DNA from: Trichoplax sp. H2
Taxonomy: Eukaryota > Placozoa > Uniplacotomia > Trichoplacea
Direction of reading: 5' to 3'
Length of the DNA stretch: 64,000 nucleotides
NCBI GenBank assembly: GCA_003344405.1
Contig: NOWV01000056.1
Span: 186,001-250,000 of the forward strand
Under the pieces are notes generated by a model, which saw nothing but the letters and a program-made list of their open reading frames with translations, ran no database searches and was not told where the DNA came from. The translations under genes and the position numbers were made by a program. Positions 51,501 through 63,313 of this stretch are shown in pieces; position 1 is the stretch's first letter, and each line of letters opens with the position of its first letter.

Positions 51501-54500
51501 GTATCTTAAGGTCCATTATTATAGTCAATTCTGTAATTTTAATGTCATTATCTGCTCAAATCACTTTCAACATCTGTTAAAATTGCCAACTATTGTGAGT
51601 ATACTTTCTATAGATAACTTGTCTGCCAATTATTTAAAATGTTGATCATGGTGTTATTGATCATTGCAATGTTGGCATGGTTCTTGTTGTGGCTGTAATT
51701 GTGAAGATTATTTATTTTTACAGTTGAAAGAGTTTATTAAATGTAGTTATGATTATTAGAAAATAGCGCATTCATAATAATATGCGATCGATTATAGACC
51801 TTAGTTATATCTCCAAATTACGTAGAGGCGGTAGATTAGATCATCATTAATTTATTTGATGGTTTAAACTGTGCTGTCGATCAAGAGCCGCCACCGTATG
51901 GAAAAACTGCTTAATAATATAGATTGATGGTTGGATATGTATTGAATTAAGCTATTAATAGATTGTTTTGACTTGTTATTTTTCAATGCTAGATCTGTAT
52001 GCGTATATTCTTTCAATTCTAGACTGATCCCACAAGATTGAATTATAATGAATACTGTGAAATAAACCAATTAATAAATTGTATTTCTTTCCTTCTTTCA
52101 TCATGATTGGATGTGTCTACATGCATTATCCAATTCTGCATTCAGTAGCACTAGATCGAGCAAAAACAGAATAGGATTGGAAGGGATTGAATTGAAGCTT
52201 ATTTGTAAAAGCAGTTTTTCCTTCTTTACTTAACTAAGGCAAAAACTCATTTATTGATACGGTTAAATATCAGACACATTTGCATTCGGTATAAAATTAT
52301 CCAAGCTATTTATAACAAGTATTGATTTTGTTATGCATCACTGGCCATAACTACGTCGCTTTTTGCTGTATTATTAGTTTAGTATTGCTATGCTTTGTAT
52401 GTATGTATATATAATTGAATCCTAACTGTTAGTAAAGTGTTTGGTAGCGAAGAATACAGAACGGTTGTCAAAATCGACCTAATAGAACATTATTTTCAAT
52501 GAAGTTATGGATAGCCTTGAACCATTTAAATTTCTTTTTCATAAGTTGCTTTAGCAGTAGACGTAGTGTAACATTGAAGTCAGAAAATAGCCAAAAATAA
52601 CATGTAATCAACCGTATTGTATCTAGTTGCATTAAAATAGAATTGAACTAATAAACTAATCAATGGATTCCTAGTTGTAATAGCATTGAATGATCACTCG
52701 ATAACAAGACGCTGAATCAGATAGTAAAATAAGAAAGTTGTCCTAATTATAGAAACAGAGATGACAGCTTGGCGATCATTTTCGATGTTGGATAAGGAAG
52801 TATTTGTACTTTGTCAGGTGGTTGATTGATTATCATTACTGACGTCTTTTAACCGGCCATTAGCTAATCATTATTCATCGATCGTAAAAAAACTGTCAAC
52901 AAGCAAGGAATATTTCAGTTGTAAATCGTATAGCTAATTTTAACACTTTAATTTCATTCTAAATAATTATTGACATTAATGGAGTTACTATTGTATTGTC
53001 AGGTTTACGTCGGCTACACATAATCAATCAAATTAGCCACGTGAACATAAGTGGATTGACAAGGCTGGCCATCATTAGCGGCCAACATTTTTTGAAGAAT
53101 ATTGACATTGAATTGATAATGATGCCGCGATTGGACTATTGTTCAACAGAAGGTAGTCCAAGGATAAAAATAGTTTGATCGTATAGCGTTGGAGAGATTA
53201 TCAGATTGAAATTGACATTGCTATCCCTCCGCTATAAATAACTATTATGATGGTCTTAAGAATGGATGCGTTGCATGCATATCAATGAACGATTGTATCG
53301 TCATAATCATGAATGGAATATCCCTCTATTTTAATATCAAAGGGTGGAAAAAGTTGAAGGTTAACTACCGATTTGGATCCATCACTAGTAAAAAGTAAAT
53401 AATTCATTTCAAAGACATTGACTAGGGTAGGCATTTGTATGAAGTGGGCTGACGATTAAGAATTTCAATGAATTCTCGCGCTTTATTATCATTTATCAAG
53501 GAGTTTTTTTTCCATTTTTAGACCTCATTATCCATGCTAACTACCCATTTCAGTCATCATGGATGCTATTGCCAAATAAAGAATTTTACTGTAACTACAG
53601 TATCCTCTTAACTCAATCATTCAAGTCATCAATTAAATTAGAATGATTACCATGTGATAGCATTATTGTTATTATTATGCAATGAATAAAAGTTATCTAC
53701 ATCAAGAATTCAAATCACTGCTGACAGGTCTCATACGTCTTTTCTCCTTGAATACTTGATTGAGCTTACTAAAATAGGATGATATAGAGCTACCGTCATG
53801 TATAATTAATTTTGCCAAGTTTAGTCTATTGTATGGGCATAAAGATTGAAACCATTTCAGTTATTGAATTATTCTGCCAGTTCCATTTCCATATTTTTTT
53901 TTCACTCGTCCATTCAAGACGTAAACTGTTTCAACAGGAGTCCCATTTCAATAAAGTGCAATGGAAAAAAAATGATTTTGTCTTTGTCTCTTGGATTTAT
54001 TGGTTGTATTGATGGGTACTGTCGACAAATCGACCATAACCCAAAATCAAGAAATACAGTAGATGGAGTAAATTTGTAAGAATTTCCATTGCTGCAATTG
54101 CATGATTATATCACTGCGTGCATTCCAGCCATTTCAAGAATGGCTTTAGTTTGGTTAATACGTTTTACTCCTTAATCAATATGGGTCCCTTTTATGACAT
54201 GTTAGAGTCTTAATAAAATTGTTAAAGTCCCCCATTTTTTTTTTCCACACTCTGTAATCAATAGCAATTCAATATTGGAGCGACGGTCTTTATATTTAAT
54301 CTCAGAACTGAACTGTTCTCCAACTGGACAATACACAACAGAATCAATAGCTTAGAGAAAATCACACGGTACATTGTATTATTTGTTACAAGGTGTCTTT
54401 TTTTTTATCTTTCATGCAAATTACTACCGCCAAGAAATGGCTTCAAAATGCAATCTGCATATTGTCATATGATAGCGGCTAGAAAGTGGAAATGAAATTT

Positions 54501-54785
54501 AAGGAAATGATTCAATCAGTTTATTTTGGGCCGCCATTTGCAATGAATGAATAGAGCGTGACGCTTGGGCTAGCGTCATCCAGTCATGCAAGACACGGTC
54601 GACGTTGCTATTCTCTTGCATACCATCCCGGATGGCAATTCTATCGTTGAAGAAAGGTTACGCTTGTATTGATATTATCCAGTCCAAAGAACTGATCTAA
54701 AATCAATAGTCATTAATTATACATAATTAGGGTATACGCTTATTTACATAATCTCCTGCTAGCATGATCGCTTTCGAATGATAAA
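48521..54785. other. long gene-poor region downstream of CFAP58
   Basis: About 6.3 kb of AT-rich DNA. It begins with the CFAP58 3' untranslated region (AATAAA in TGTAATAAATTTCG near 48725). Both strands were scanned for exon chains with good splice sites or recognisable families; none was found. Short frames at 49469, 51457 and 52996 look accidental. Confidence 0.5.
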
Positions 54786-55025
54786 TTGTGGCTAGTGGAA
54801 AAGGTATTCTCTCTCTCTCTGTGCTGATTATGTTACTCTAGAGTCGCTCGTGAAGTGCCAACGGTTAGACGAACACATCAAGCTTCTGTCCTGTATAGTG
54901 TACAGTGTACACTGTACTGTACAATACAGTACAGTACTGTACAGTACAGTACAGTACAGTACAATGTGTACTAATCATCCAGTACCGTACTGTGTACTGT
55001 ACTGTACACTGTACAGTGTACAGTA
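54786..55025. repeat. left copy of a duplicated segment flanking the assembly gap
   Basis: About 110 bp of ordinary sequence from TTGTGGCTAGTGGAAAAGG, then palindromic TGTACAGTAC repeats up to the gap. It repeats almost exactly after the gap at 55046. Visible differences include the end of the CTCTCT run (CTG versus CGG) and ACGGTTAG versus ACGGGTAG. Confidence 0.9.
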
Positions 55026-55045
55026 NNNNNNNNNNNNNNNNNNNN
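55026..55045. other. assembly gap (20 N)
   Basis: Twenty undetermined bases inside a palindromic repeat, bounded by near-identical sequence on both sides. True gap size is unknown and may be zero or negative (overlapping contigs). Confidence 0.99.
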
Positions 55046-55245
55046 TTGTGGCTAGTGGAAAAGGTATTCTCTCTCTCTCGGTGCTGATTATGTTACTCTA
55101 GAGTCGCTCGTGAAGTGCCAACGGGTAGACGAACACATCAAGCTTCTGTCCTGTATAGTGTACAGTACACTGTACAATACAGTACAGTACAGTACAGTAC
55201 AGTACAGTGTGTATTAATCATACAGTACCGTACTGTGCACTGTAC
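55046..55245. repeat. right copy of the duplicated segment flanking the gap
   Basis: Second copy of 54786-55025, again passing from unique-looking sequence into TGTACAGTAC palindromes, slightly shorter in the repeat portion. It also shares the non-palindromic TGTGTA(C/T)TAATCAT stretch inside the repeats. Confidence 0.88.
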
Positions 55246-55246
55246 A

Positions 55247-55261
55247 GGGTTAGGGTTAGGG
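55247..55261 (+). repeat. interstitial telomere-like motif
   Basis: GGGTTAGGGTTAGGG, two and a half units of the animal telomeric repeat TTAGGG, embedded in the palindromic cluster. Too short to mark a chromosome end. Confidence 0.7.
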
Positions 55262-55560
55262 CTGGGGTTGTACAGTACTGTACTGTACAGTTTGACATTT
55301 TTACAGCATCTCAGTCGAGTAGAATTTTGTACTGTACACTGTACAGTACAGTACAATACATTGCATTTCGCTGTGCGATACTGGACCGTTCCGTGCTGGA
55401 CCGGACCGTTCCGTGCCGGACTGGACCGGTCCGTACTGTACTGGACTGTGACAGCAAGTTGCGGAAACACAATCCTTAGTACTGTAGCCAAATCGTGGCC
55501 ACGGCATACTGTGGCATGTTGAGCACAGTGCACAGTGCACAGTCTTCTGTACCAATTCAA

Positions 55561-57349
55561 CCAATCCACTATTTATTTTGGCTGACGTTTTCCCTTAAAA
55601 AACACCGCGTTGATCAATTATCGCTTTACATACAAAGACAACGGTAACGAATAATCGCAGTTGCTACCAATATCAATAAGCGTACTGGCGAGCAAATTTC
55701 ACGTTTCAAAGGCAAAGGCATCAAGAACTGAATTCGAGCCGCTGAAAGTCCGATAAGGTAAAGTAATGTAATAAAAAGAAACTTTAATGGTTTCGTTAAA
55801 GAAGCAATGATTAAAATAACATTGGAATATGGCGTTGTTATTTTTCCCAGCAAGTGTAGTTTACCTTGACCACAAGGTTCCCCATTCAACATTCGATGCT
55901 AGTACTGGACGTTCGTCGTCTTTCGACGCTGTCCAATGACACTGTTATCCTATAACACATTACAGTAGACATTAGGCACTGACACGTTCAATTAATGCGA
56001 GATGCCAAAAAATTATAATTTTACACAAGATTAATTTTATTGTAATAATCAACTTTTTCACTTTTTCTCTTTCTTGATGGGATGATTGTTGAACAACAAA
56101 TTTGTTCGTCCCGACTTTTGATCGCTAAATTTGCCTAGACTGATCATGACTAATCTTGCGTCGTTTCCATGTTTATTCTCGATAACTTGCAGTTTACACC
56201 ACAGTTGGAAGTTGCACTGGTTGTGTGAACATTTGTTGGGTTGGAAAAAATAATGTTACTTATGACAGTAGTGCTGTACATTTTTCTTCATACATGTATT
56301 CTTTTAAAACTTCACTTCTTTATGGCCGTACTGTTTATCAGTCGATGCTGGCATTTTTTTTTTTCTTTTGCGTCTAATGAATCACAAATCGATTACGCCG
56401 CAGTGTACACGTACTTGACTGTACACTGTACAGCGTGTAGAGTAACTAGCACGGTATAGTGTGTGTCATTCTACTAGTTGTTGTTCAAGTCAATGATTGA
56501 ACGATATTGTACTGCCGTAGTTTAGGATACTGCTACTTGTCTATTTGAAAAAGAACGCAAGAATTGTATTCTATTTCAGTGGTGAGTTTACGTATTACAG
56601 TGAATAATGGTATGGTATAAAAGAACATGCTCCCTTAGTGTGACAACATAACATGATGGTTTTAGAATAACATTTAAAATTCATTTGACAATGGATAACC
56701 TACAAACATACTGTACGATGCTACACAATTCAAGTATAGTGCCTGAATATCGTACTTATGTTTAGCCGTTTATTTTTGTGCTTGAAAATGGATAAAATAT
56801 CAGTCGATAAATATTGGAAAATCATGACATTCATCTTTTTCGGTTTTATTGCGCTTCAGCCATCTTTCTGTACGCTACAGTACAATACCCCCTTTGACAG
56901 TGTTGCCTACAGTACATTGTAGGGTGGACTGTGCTCGCTCAGTATTCACTACTACGGAGATCCAGGCGTTTTCTACGGTACTCTATCTCTACCGTATGCA
57001 TACGTACTGTACACTGTAGTCTATTATTGTTGTTTTGGATTACCTCGGTACCCCCCCAAAAAAACAACTAAAAACCCACAGTACTTTACTCTACCCTACA
57101 GTACAATATGCGAGCACAGGACTGGAAGCTGTTTCTTTTTCCACGTCGACCTAGTACCGTACAGGACAGTATAGTAAACTCGGTTTTGTTGTCTCTACGC
57201 TAAAACAGTACACTTTCTATAGTACAGTATCGCATGGCGTCGTGATACCGACAATACCGTACAGTACAGCAGAGTCGAACAGTATGAGTAGGATGCTATT
57301 GGTGATTTGGGGAAGAAAAGTCATCCAACTCTGTTTTCTTGCCTACAGT
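55561..57349. other. gene-poor region with scattered TGTACAGT palindromes
   Basis: Isolated ACTGTACAGT-type motifs recur (around 56410-56435, 56870-57020 and 57230-57270), plus a C7/A7 homopolymer junction near 57051-57064. No supported gene. A hydrophobic 88-codon minus-strand frame at 55626-55892 is not called. Confidence 0.5.
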
Positions 57350-57703
57350 TGTAACCATAATAATTCCAATGAGCAATCTGTATAAAAATTTACTGTTACC
57401 ATAATAATTCCAATAAGCAATCTGTATAGAATTTACTGTTACCATAATAATTCGCATGAGCAATCTGTATAAAAATTCACTGTTACCATAATAATTCGAA
57501 TGAGCAATCTGTATAAAAATTCACTGTTACCATAATAATTCGAATGAGCAATCTGTATAAAAATTCACTGTTACCATAATAATTCCAATAAGCAATCTGT
57601 ATAAAAATTCACTGTTGCCATAATAATTCCAATAAGCAATCTGTATAAAAATTCACTGTTGCCATAATAATTCCAATAAGCAATCTGTATAAAAATTATT
57701 CAC
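57350..57703. repeat. 44-bp tandem array, eight copies
   Basis: Eight consecutive units of about 44 bp, each reading TGTT(A/G)CCATAATAATTC with small changes, then an A(T/A)(G/A)AGCAATCTGTATA(A/G)AA core. Neighbouring units at the left and right ends differ mainly at the CCAATGAG/CCAATAAG/CGAATGAG position. It lies about 1 kb upstream of the Nanos start. Confidence 0.93.
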
Positions 57704-58753
57704 TATTGAATAGTACCTATAAGTACTGTACGTTTGATGAACTGTCAAGCGACTACAGTCGGCTCAGTGTACAGTACAGTACTATGTATCATGTCTAATA
57801 GACACCACAGCATTTTTTTCTTTTAATTAAATAATAATAAAATACGCGATTTCGTAAGAATTTACTCATCCTTTAGATGGCGTTGCCACGTTATGGCTTA
57901 TGGCTGCTGTTAGTAGCCAAACTTACTTATTATATTAACGTAATAATAACAACCAACCCACACTTCGTACGCAACTGACGTTTTTCTACTATAGAATAGT
58001 ACCTATTTTCGTCATCTCTGACGGACTTTATCCTACCGCTGTAAAACAAACTTTTATAGTATAACCTGATACAATAGTTTTTTGGTAATTCAACATTCTA
58101 ATAGTTCATACACTAATAGCACTAACAAATGACATTATTAATTATAGTTACTGAAGATATGTACTTATCTCCATTGTACACGCAATTATAGGATGTATAG
58201 GACTTTACTATAATTACTTGTACTCACTTTCACCTGCTACTTTTGACTGGAGATATTCCATGTTAAACAAACCATAAAGCGATGGACTTCCAAGTCTTTT
58301 TGACTGTTAATATTGGGGTAATGTAAAGGTTACGCAAATACGAACGTATTGAAATTTTAAACTTTTCGTTTAAACTATAACAACAAAGAGACGCCCAACG
58401 AATGAAGTGTAGTTCGTTCAGCCCTTCCGAATGGGCGGATTGCTATTTGTAGACCACCTAAATTTCAACTGCAAAGGTCCGACATAGGCGACACTGTGTA
58501 GCATCTTTTATACTTCAATTCCAATGAGTGCTGTTGCTCTAAATTAGATAAATAAACTATAAACAGTTATCTGTCATATACAATTTCATACTCGTACAAT
58601 GTACAAGTTTACCAATTTATTTTACTAATTGTAGTGATTCTGTGTATTTATTGCTGGTTTATGTAATCGTAAAAGATAATAAGTATTTTCTAACATAGAT
58701 GATTACTACATCTAGGCTAGTAATTTCATTGTAAAAGAGAGAAAAGCCTACTC
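57704..58753. promoter_or_regulatory. Nanos upstream region
   Basis: About 1 kb of AT-rich DNA before the Nanos ATG. An in-frame TAA at 58721-58723 lies 30 nt upstream of the ATG, which supports the chosen start if there is no intron between them. No specific promoter element is recognised. Confidence 0.45.
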
Positions 58754-60022
58754 ATGCTTAAAACATTGCCAATCAATACCTTCAACAAAGACTCAACACT
58801 TCCTGATGACAGCGGTCATGACATAAAAATGAATGAAGATGATTTGCCAGGAACCCTGCATAGCGTCGAGATAGATAATCTAATTAATAATGCTAGACAA
58901 AGCAATCAGGCTGGATCATCGTCTTCTTCGTCATCACTGTCATCTTCGATGAACGATCCCTCATCTTTATTTAAGATCGAAGGTACAAAATCGAACGATG
59001 GGACAACTAACAATAGCACTGGTAACCATCTAGGCAACAGCAAGGACAAAGCACTTTATGATGCTACTGCGAACTGTTATCGTGAATTTAAGCTATTTCA
59101 TGATTACTTTGGCTTAATTAATTTGATAGTGAAAAAGAAAGCGCACAACATCAATTCTGTTAATGGCCTTATTCAGCAGCAGGCGGCTTTATCCAATTTA
59201 GATAGCAAATTGAACAGTCTGTGGGCGCCATCGGATACTTCATTTTCAGCCAACTCAAACAACAATCACGGTGGCAATAACAGTTACTTTACTGGTGATC
59301 TGTTTAATAACTTAAACGGATTAAATCGCAGTGATCCGCATCGATCTCGCTTTGATAGTTTGGAATCGGAAATGTCGTCTTTGGCATCAAGTAACAATGG
59401 AACTCCAACTTTTAATAACGAGAATGAACCACAACACTTCTCCTTTGCTGAATCTAGATCGTTGCCGAAAATGAGCACGGGAAACAATGGAAATAGCATG
59501 CTATTTCAAGCTTCACATAATGGTAACATGATTAGCAAGAGTGCTAGTCCTGCAAATAGTGGCCTGATCAGGAAAGAGGTGGGTGCTTCCAATGCCAATA
59601 CTCCTACTGCTATACAAAGACGAAATGTTAAGCAACGTGTCAATCCAAGACAAGTGTGCGTCTTCTGTCGTAACAATGGCGAGCATGAAGATGTTTATAC
59701 AAGCCATCAGTTAAAAGATGCTGACGGCAAGATTACATGTCCAATCCTAAAGGCTTATACTTGTCCAATTTGCGGTGCTACGGGCGAAAATTCTCACACT
59801 ATTAAATATTGCCCATCGAATAAGGAAACTTCTTTGGGCAACGGAACAAATACTACTACAGCTGTTACAACTAGTAATGTTGCTACAAACTACGGCTATT
59901 CTAATGGCGTCTCCAATGGCCAACATGAGCAGCAACAAAGCCCACTTTTCTCAGGTAATAACAGCGATATCAAAAAAATTGGAGGTAATCGTAGTAGGCA
60001 ACAAAAATATGGCATTCATTAA
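58754..60022 (+). CDS. nanos: Nanos RNA-binding protein, intronless
   Basis: Single open frame of 422 residues. Near the C-terminus is a complete Nanos zinc finger pair: first CCHC C302-C305-H318-C329, second C337-C340-H348-C353, with the characteristic CVFCRNNGE start and [18 protein letters not shown] end. Upstream, residues 110-125 ([16 protein letters not shown]) resemble the NOT1-interacting motif of vertebrate Nanos proteins (F-x-x-W-x-DYLGL-x-x-L). The rest is Ser/Asn-rich and probably disordered, with a Ser tract near 55-66. Nanos acts with Pumilio to repress or destabilise mRNAs by recruiting CCR4-NOT, typically in germline or stem cells. Human NANOS1 is also intronless. Confidence 0.95.
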   Translation: MLKTLPINTFNKDSTLPDDSGHDIKMNEDDLPGTLHSVEIDNLINNARQSNQAGSSSSSSSLSSSMNDPSSLFKIEGTKSNDGTTNNSTGNHLGNSKDKALYDATANCYREFKLFHDYFGLINLIVKKKAHNINSVNGLIQQQAALSNLDSKLNSLWAPSDTSFSANSNNNHGGNNSYFTGDLFNNLNGLNRSDPHRSRFDSLESEMSSLASSNNGTPTFNNENEPQHFSFAESRSLPKMSTGNNGNSMLFQASHNGNMISKSASPANSGLIRKEVGASNANTPTAIQRRNVKQRVNPRQVCVFCRNNGEHEDVYTSHQLKDADGKITCPILKAYTCPICGATGENSHTIKYCPSNKETSLGNGTNTTTAVTTSNVATNYGYSNGVSNGQHEQQQSPLFSGNNSDIKKIGGNRSRQQKYGIH

Positions 60023-63021
60023 GTCATGTGGCCAAAACTATTTCATCAAAAGTTACCGTTAAGCAAGTATCGCAGGTAGTTTAATAAGCGATATTCTTTC
60101 TGTAGATTACTTTAGTTGCGTATATAGCTAACGTTACTCAATTTTTTTAACAATGGATGTTATTTACCACTCAGTTTATAGTAGCTAAAATTAATATAAA
60201 CCATAATGATATGGGCACATTGTACAACGAATAGAGCAGTTATTATTATCTTATAACTTACTCACTGTAATTATTCTGCTTTGTAAATGTGCCAATCGTT
60301 ATCATATACTATATAGCATTATATGTTATAACAAAGACAAATGGAACTTTAGCTATAAGATTAACAAATGCAATTCTAACTTTATTTTTAAATTGTGATT
60401 AATCACTTATCCATTTTACATACATATCCAAGATGATTACAATTACAAGTCATGATTTACCTTTTGCTCTATATTGTAATTACCATCGTTGAAATAATCG
60501 AAAATGAATTATTTAAAAAAGTATTACGTAATTATCATTACTTACAGTTAAGTAGAACAGGTACATTTTACTTCGTCGCATATTTACGTATTGATACAAG
60601 ATGTACCTGTGACTTTAAACTGATTTATAATATCAAATTGTACTCCGATAATTATTATTATTAATACGAACTGTATTCTTTATGAAAATAGCGTATTCGG
60701 AGGAAAAAAGCTTGCTTAACAATTTTGTTCAGTCACATTATTTAGTTATTAATTCTTCCATTCATTTTTGTCTACAATGCAGCAAACATTATTTATAAGA
60801 AGTATCCTTATTTCTTATGTTATCCTATTATTAATAGTGTATCAAGACGATAGATAAACTATTTTAGTACAGTCATAAGAGCGTGATTGTACTTGTAATT
60901 CCAATTCCAATCGGTTGAAATGGCATACCGAGTTTGATTATTTTCTATAGAGAATTTTATAATCAGGTTTTATTTGATGGTATTATCACTTTAGGCATTA
61001 TTGAAATAATATTGATAAAATTAAAAATTTTTTCTTTTTCTCAAACGTATGATTTTAGTAAGTCCTAAATTATACTAATGTAGAATGCACTTGTAGCTAT
61101 AATCATCTAAAGCAGGATGTTTTGATTTTCTTCTTATTAGTTTATCGTAGCCAATACGGGTATGATTATTGTTGTCATAGCTTATATAAGTTATCGTACA
61201 GCTGAAATTCAATTTTTTTTTGTTAGTTTGCTATTATTGAGCAAATTACATACAAGATATAATTAACTCATGCAGTGAAGAGATTAGATTGACATCTTAC
61301 TGCACAAATTCGTTCCACTAGAATATGGTTATAGAATGCATTGCTGATGTATAACTGTGCATCCTCATATATGATTGTATTGTATCGCTTTTATTAAAAT
61401 TGTTTATCTAATGTATTGTTCCAAAACTAGCGTAGATATATATATGACTTTAATTATGATTATTGTCTGTTTAATTATGAAATTTTATTTAGCCAATTAA
61501 GTCTTTATTAAATGTTATGCCAGTCAGATAACGTATAAAGCGCAAAAAATTCGCGTGAACCTTTTTCACTTGTCACTATACGTATTGTCATTTTTTTTTT
61601 TTAAAATCACTAATCAAAAATAATTTCAGTTATTTGATGTTTTCTGTGAAAATTTTACAATATTGATTATGGTTGTCTTTATTGAATAATGCCTTTCATA
61701 GCCTAATTAGAGTAACATTTTGATCATCCTTATTATAATTCACTTTGCAAGTCAGTATTATGATACTGATTTGGCGATATTTCATGGTACTTGTTAGCAA
61801 TTTTACAATCTTATCGTTGATATATTCTTCAAATCTACAGTATATCTATCAAAATATAGGAATACTACAAATGACTCACAATTAATTATCATTGTTCATA
61901 TTTACCCTCGATTAATGACATGATTATTATGCTGTACGTGTTGATTTTGAATCTTGACTTATCTTGATCAGATACCGTTGACGTAATGCTCCATTTTTTT
62001 AAATTAGATGCGATTTAATAGCTGCTGCAACAGCAGTAATGTCATTGCAATCAGTGTTGTTCGCAACGTTTTATTATCACTATATAAATACGTATCTTGC
62101 AGTACATTATTGTTATTGGCGATAATTGCGTTCGCAGTTAAATCCATGCTATCATTTCCCCTAACTTACACGTTAATATTGACTTTAAGATAATCTTTCT
62201 GATTGCACAGTCTAAGATTGATTAATTATAATCGAAAATGGAGATGAAATGATTATTTGATTGATAAAATTTCTTTTCATTATTGTCCTATTGCTCTTTC
62301 TACTTTGTAAAACGATATATATGAATGTATTTCTGTATGCATCAATGAAATATAGTACGTTACAACATTACTGCTTAGGTGATCGTTTCGGAATGTGTTT
62401 GTCTGCATGCTTGGATTTACACAACGATATTTTCAGCGTAGTTATTCATTTTCTGTCTTCTAGAGCTCTTTAAACAATGTACGCAAATAATTCGAATTGG
62501 TATCAGTTTGCAAGCTTTACCTAATATAGGTTTGCTAACGTCACAACTACAGTAAGTGATTGTACACATTGTAAATGGTAACACTGGCTCATTAATTTCG
62601 ATATTAGTTAATAGATGCAGTTGTACAGTACTGAAAGCGGCTTAGAGCCTTAAGTATGATTATCATTTGATTCTCATAAACGAGTTTACTAAGATCATTT
62701 ACAGACGATGGCAAAATTGATCGTTATCCGATTATAAATTCCAAGTTATTGAATAACTCGCGACTCTATGGTTTGCTAAATACTATAATAAATAATCCTT
62801 TACAATACGTATTTATGCCCGTATATTAGAATAGAAACTGACTTACGCGTTAAAATATTGCTTAAGTATACTAGTTATTGTATATATAATTACTGGCGAA
62901 TCATTCGTTCAAATAAGCGGGGGAGCATAATCTATACAAAACAATAAATTAAAAGAAAATTTATAGCTAGATTATCTTAATATAGACTCCTAAATAAACA
63001 TTAAATAAATAAGCATTGCAG
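60023..63021. other. region downstream of Nanos
   Basis: About 3 kb of very AT-rich DNA including the Nanos 3' untranslated region, whose end I cannot place; no AATAAA stands out soon after the stop. A TGTATATA, the core form of a Pumilio site, occurs near 62879 but is probably outside the transcript. No supported gene. Confidence 0.45.
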
Positions 63022-63313
63022 AGAACGGCTACTCCTTTGTCGAGCAAAATAGTCATCAGAGGGGAACACGGGACTCTAAGGCAATACTACGCGTATAATA
63101 CATATAACAAGGATCTACTTTCTTTTCTAGTAAATGCTATCAGAGAGGAAGTTTTGCTGAGCTCAAAAGCAGTACTGTGTGTGGATAAAGTCGTGCCAGT
63201 TATCCAGCAAAATAGTCATATTGACGAGTGTGGCAATGAAGTAGTGACACTACAATATTCAGAGGGCCTGGTACTAATTATAAGATGTTATTTCCATTTA
63301 GGAGTTCCTGCTG
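63022..63313 (+). CDS. probable internal exon of an unrecognised gene
   Basis: A 292-nt stretch with higher GC content than its flanks is open throughout, preceded by an acceptor (ATTGCAG) and followed by a good donor (GTATGT at 63314). It encodes about 97 residues with no ATG start of its own; segments include IVIRGEHGTLRQYY, LLSFLVNAIREEVLL and VVTLQYSEG. The alternating hydrophobic pattern suggests a folded alpha/beta domain. I do not recognise the family. The other exons would lie to the right of the window or in tiny exons I could not place. Confidence 0.45.

Larger units (their letters stand above)
54896..55545. repeat. palindromic TGTACAGTAC-type repeat cluster with GGACCG-type tract
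   Basis: Runs of ACTGTACAGT/GTACTGTAC units resembling those at 28591-29356, interrupted by the gap. At about 55381-55448 the composition changes to an imperfect tandem of GGACCG(T/G)TCCGTGC-like units, also self-complementary. Open frames on both strands here come from the repeat and are not genes. Confidence 0.85.

Noticed and set aside
52996-53178. 60-codon frame with leucine-rich-repeat-like spacing
   Set aside because: The LRR resemblance is weak, there is no consensus Asn ladder and no adjoining exon.
55115-55569. 135- and 143-codon frames on opposite strands
   Set aside because: Same palindromic repeat and GGACCG tract read in two directions; no protein family.
55626-55892. Hydrophobic 88-codon minus-strand frame
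   Set aside because: Could encode membrane helices, but AT-rich DNA readily yields Leu/Ile/Phe runs; no neighbouring exons or homology.
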